Source: an uncultured Burkholderiaceae bacterium (GTDB lineage: Bacteria; Pseudomonadota; Gammaproteobacteria; Burkholderiales; Burkholderiaceae). From it: DNA of 7,047 nucleotides. Under the pieces are notes generated by a model. The model worked only from the letters and a program-made list of their open reading frames with translations, searched no databases and was not told the DNA's origin. The position numbers and the translations under genes were made by a program. The DNA lies in NCBI GenBank assembly GCA_937871985.1, contig CALMPB010000055.1:1-7047 (forward strand). Reading direction: 5' to 3'. Positions 5,530 to 7,047 of this stretch are shown here, piece after piece (position 1 is the stretch's first letter; the number at the start of each line of letters is the position of its first letter).

Positions 5530-5680
5530 GATGCATTCCTTGATAAAAATTCCTGCTGGAGGCCTCTACAATAACGGAGCATTTCGACAACGCCAAGCGC
5601 GGGGCTTAACATTGCAAAGCCTGTTCGTATTCGACTAAGTTCAACCCGCCGGCTCTTAGCCTGCCTCTACCCGTGCCGCC
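5530..5680 (+). promoter_or_regulatory. Divergent spacer with a candidate mnmE promoter
   Basis: TACAAT (5567-5572) is a good -10 match (5 of 6), but the hexamer 17 bases upstream is poor. The better TTGATA (5540-5545) is 21 bases away, too far for a standard promoter. A second, weaker option is TTGCAA at 5612-5617. Transcription from the first would leave a leader of about 100 bases. mnmE has no clear Shine-Dalgarno sequence. The YciI-like gene starts on the other side with AAGGAA as its ribosome site. No other gene is visible in the spacer. Confidence 0.35.
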
Positions 5681-7047
5681 ATGACCACCTATTCCCACCA
5701 GCCCATCGTCGCCATCGCCACGGCCCCCGGCCGCGGCGGCATCGGCGTCGTCCGCGTCTCGGGCCGCGACCTGGGCCGCCTGGTGGAAGCCCTGTTTCCG
5801 ATTCCACTGCAGCCGCGCCACGCCCACTACCTGCCGTTCAACGACGCGCAGGGTCTGCCCATCGATGCCGGCATTGCCCTGTTCTTCAAGGCACCGCACT
5901 CGTATACCGGCGAAGACGTGCTGGAGCTGCAGGGACACGGCGGCCCCGCCGTATTGCGCCGCCTGCTGGAACGCTGCATCGAGGCCGGGCGGGACATCGA
6001 GCTGCGGCACGCCGAGCCCGGTGAGTTCACCCGCCGCGCCTTTCTCAACGAACGCCTGGATCTCGCCCAGGCCGAAGCCGTGGCCGACCTCATCGACGCC
6101 TCCTCCGAAGCCGCCGCGCGCAGCGCCATGGCTTCGCTCAGCGGCGAGTTTTCAAACCGCGTCAACGCACTGGCCGAACGCATCGTCCACCTGCGCATGC
6201 TGGTCGAAGCCACCCTGGACTTTCCCGAGGAAGAAATCGACTTCCTCGAAAAATACCAGGCCCGCGATGCTTTGGAAAAAATCCGCCAGGACCTGGCCGC
6301 CCTTGTCCGCCAAGCCAAACAAGGCATGATCCTGCGCGAGGGCCTGCAAGTGGTGCTGGCCGGACAGCCCAATGTCGGCAAATCCAGCCTGCTCAACGCT
6401 TTGGCCGGCGACGACATCGCCATCGTCACACCCATCGCCGGCACCACCCGCGATAAAGTCGCCCAGCAAATCCACATACAAGGCGTGCCCCTGCACATCA
6501 TCGATACCGCTGGGCTGCGCGACACCGAAGACACCGTCGAAAGCCTAGGCATCGCCCGCAGCTGGGCCGAAATCGAAAAGGCCGACGTCATCATCCACCT
6601 GCAAGACGCTCGCACCCACAACGACGAACTCGACTCCGCCATCACCCAGCGCCTGCCTCCCCGCACCCCCGTGCTCAAGGTCTACAACAAAATCGACCTG
6701 CTGCAGGCAGGCGATGCAATGGCCCTGCCCGGCGTGAACACAAGCGCAGGCCATGAATCCACCCTCGGCATCTCCGCCAAGACCGGCGCCGGCCTGGACG
6801 ATCTGCGCCAGCGGCTCCTGGACATCGCCGGCTGGAACCCCAGCGCCGAATCACCCTGGCTCGCGCGCGAACGCCACTTGCGCGCCCTGAACCTCGCGGC
6901 CGAGCACCTGGACATCGCCGACGAACACGCCAGCCACAACGACCGCGTGCTCGACCTGTTCGCCGAAGAACTACGCCTGGCCCACGACGACCTTTGCACC
7001 ATCACCGGCCAATTCACCAGCGACGACCTGCTGGGCGAGATTTTTTC
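5681..7047 (+). CDS. mnmE: MnmE (TrmE), tRNA wobble-uridine modification GTPase, 3' end cut by window
   Basis: MnmE works with MnmG (GidA) to add the 5-carboxymethylaminomethyl-type group to U34 of certain tRNAs, using GTP and a folate one-carbon donor. The 455 codons in the window show the folate-binding N-domain ([17 protein letters not shown], residues about 12-28), the central helical domain ([21 protein letters not shown]), and an inserted Ras-like G domain: P-loop GQPNVGKSS (228-236), GTTRD (254-258), DTAG (275-278), NKID (336-339) and SAK (365-367). The frame stays open to the edge at LLGEIF. The family ends in a C-terminal FCIGK with a catalytic Cys, expected just a few codons outside. 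The ATG at 5681 fits the family start. mnmG often follows, but lies outside the view. Confidence 0.97.
   Translation, partial: MTTYSHQPIVAIATAPGRGGIGVVRVSGRDLGRLVEALFPIPLQPRHAHYLPFNDAQGLPIDAGIALFFKAPHSYTGEDVLELQGHGGPAVLRRLLERCIEAGRDIELRHAEPGEFTRRAFLNERLDLAQAEAVADLIDASSEAAARSAMASLSGEFSNRVNALAERIVHLRMLVEATLDFPEEEIDFLEKYQARDALEKIRQDLAALVRQAKQGMILREGLQVVLAGQPNVGKSSLLNALAGDDIAIVTPIAGTTRDKVAQQIHIQGVPLHIIDTAGLRDTEDTVESLGIARSWAEIEKADVIIHLQDARTHNDELDSAITQRLPPRTPVLKVYNKIDLLQAGDAMALPGVNTSAGHESTLGISAKTGAGLDDLRQRLLDIAGWNPSAESPWLARERHLRALNLAAEHLDIADEHASHNDRVLDLFAEELRLAHDDLCTITGQFTSDDLLGEIF

Overview
The window is a bacterial chromosome segment of the conserved dnaA / rpmH-rnpA-yidD-yidC / mnmE neighbourhood that lies near the replication origin in many proteobacteria. 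GC content is high and codons mostly end in G or C. The DnaA N-terminus, RnpA, YidC (lysine in place of the E. coli groove arginine) and MnmE read like Burkholderiales proteins. From remembered Bordetella-like sequences I favour Alcaligenaceae (Bordetella, Achromobacter, Pusillimonas and relatives); no search was run, so the genus is open.

Layout. (1) 1-309, minus strand: the first 103 codons of dnaA, running off the left edge. (2) 310-628: an AT-rich divergent spacer holding a perfect DnaA box, overlapping candidate promoters for dnaA and rpmH, and two perfect hairpins in the probable rpmH leader. (3) 629-1415, plus strand: rpmH, rnpA and yidD. yidD overlaps the end of rnpA by 4 bases (ATGA). 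The rpmH-rnpA gap can fold into two mutually exclusive hairpins. (4) 1528-3228: complete yidC, closed by a strong intrinsic terminator at 3270-3307. (5) 3308-5529: an accessory block, with 430 bases lacking a convincing gene (including an AT-rich island with an OxyR-like motif), a complete clade-3 haem catalase gene (3738-5171) with its own terminator, and a convergent YciI-family gene (5233-5529). (6) 5681-7047: mnmE, complete except for the last few codons.

How the genes work together. DnaA starts replication. L34, RnpA, YidD and YidC cover ribosome assembly, tRNA 5' maturation and inner-membrane protein insertion. MnmE modifies the tRNA wobble uridine. The catalase (H2O2 removal) and the YciI-like protein have no evident link to these jobs. 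They sit where yidC and mnmE are adjacent in many relatives, so this looks like a lineage-specific addition with its own promoter and terminator.

I see no rRNA, tRNA, CRISPR array, insertion sequence or clearly new multi-gene system. The points most worth checking are the catalase/YciI block and its OxyR-like promoter, the alternative hairpins between rpmH and rnpA, and whether 310-628 is part of oriC.
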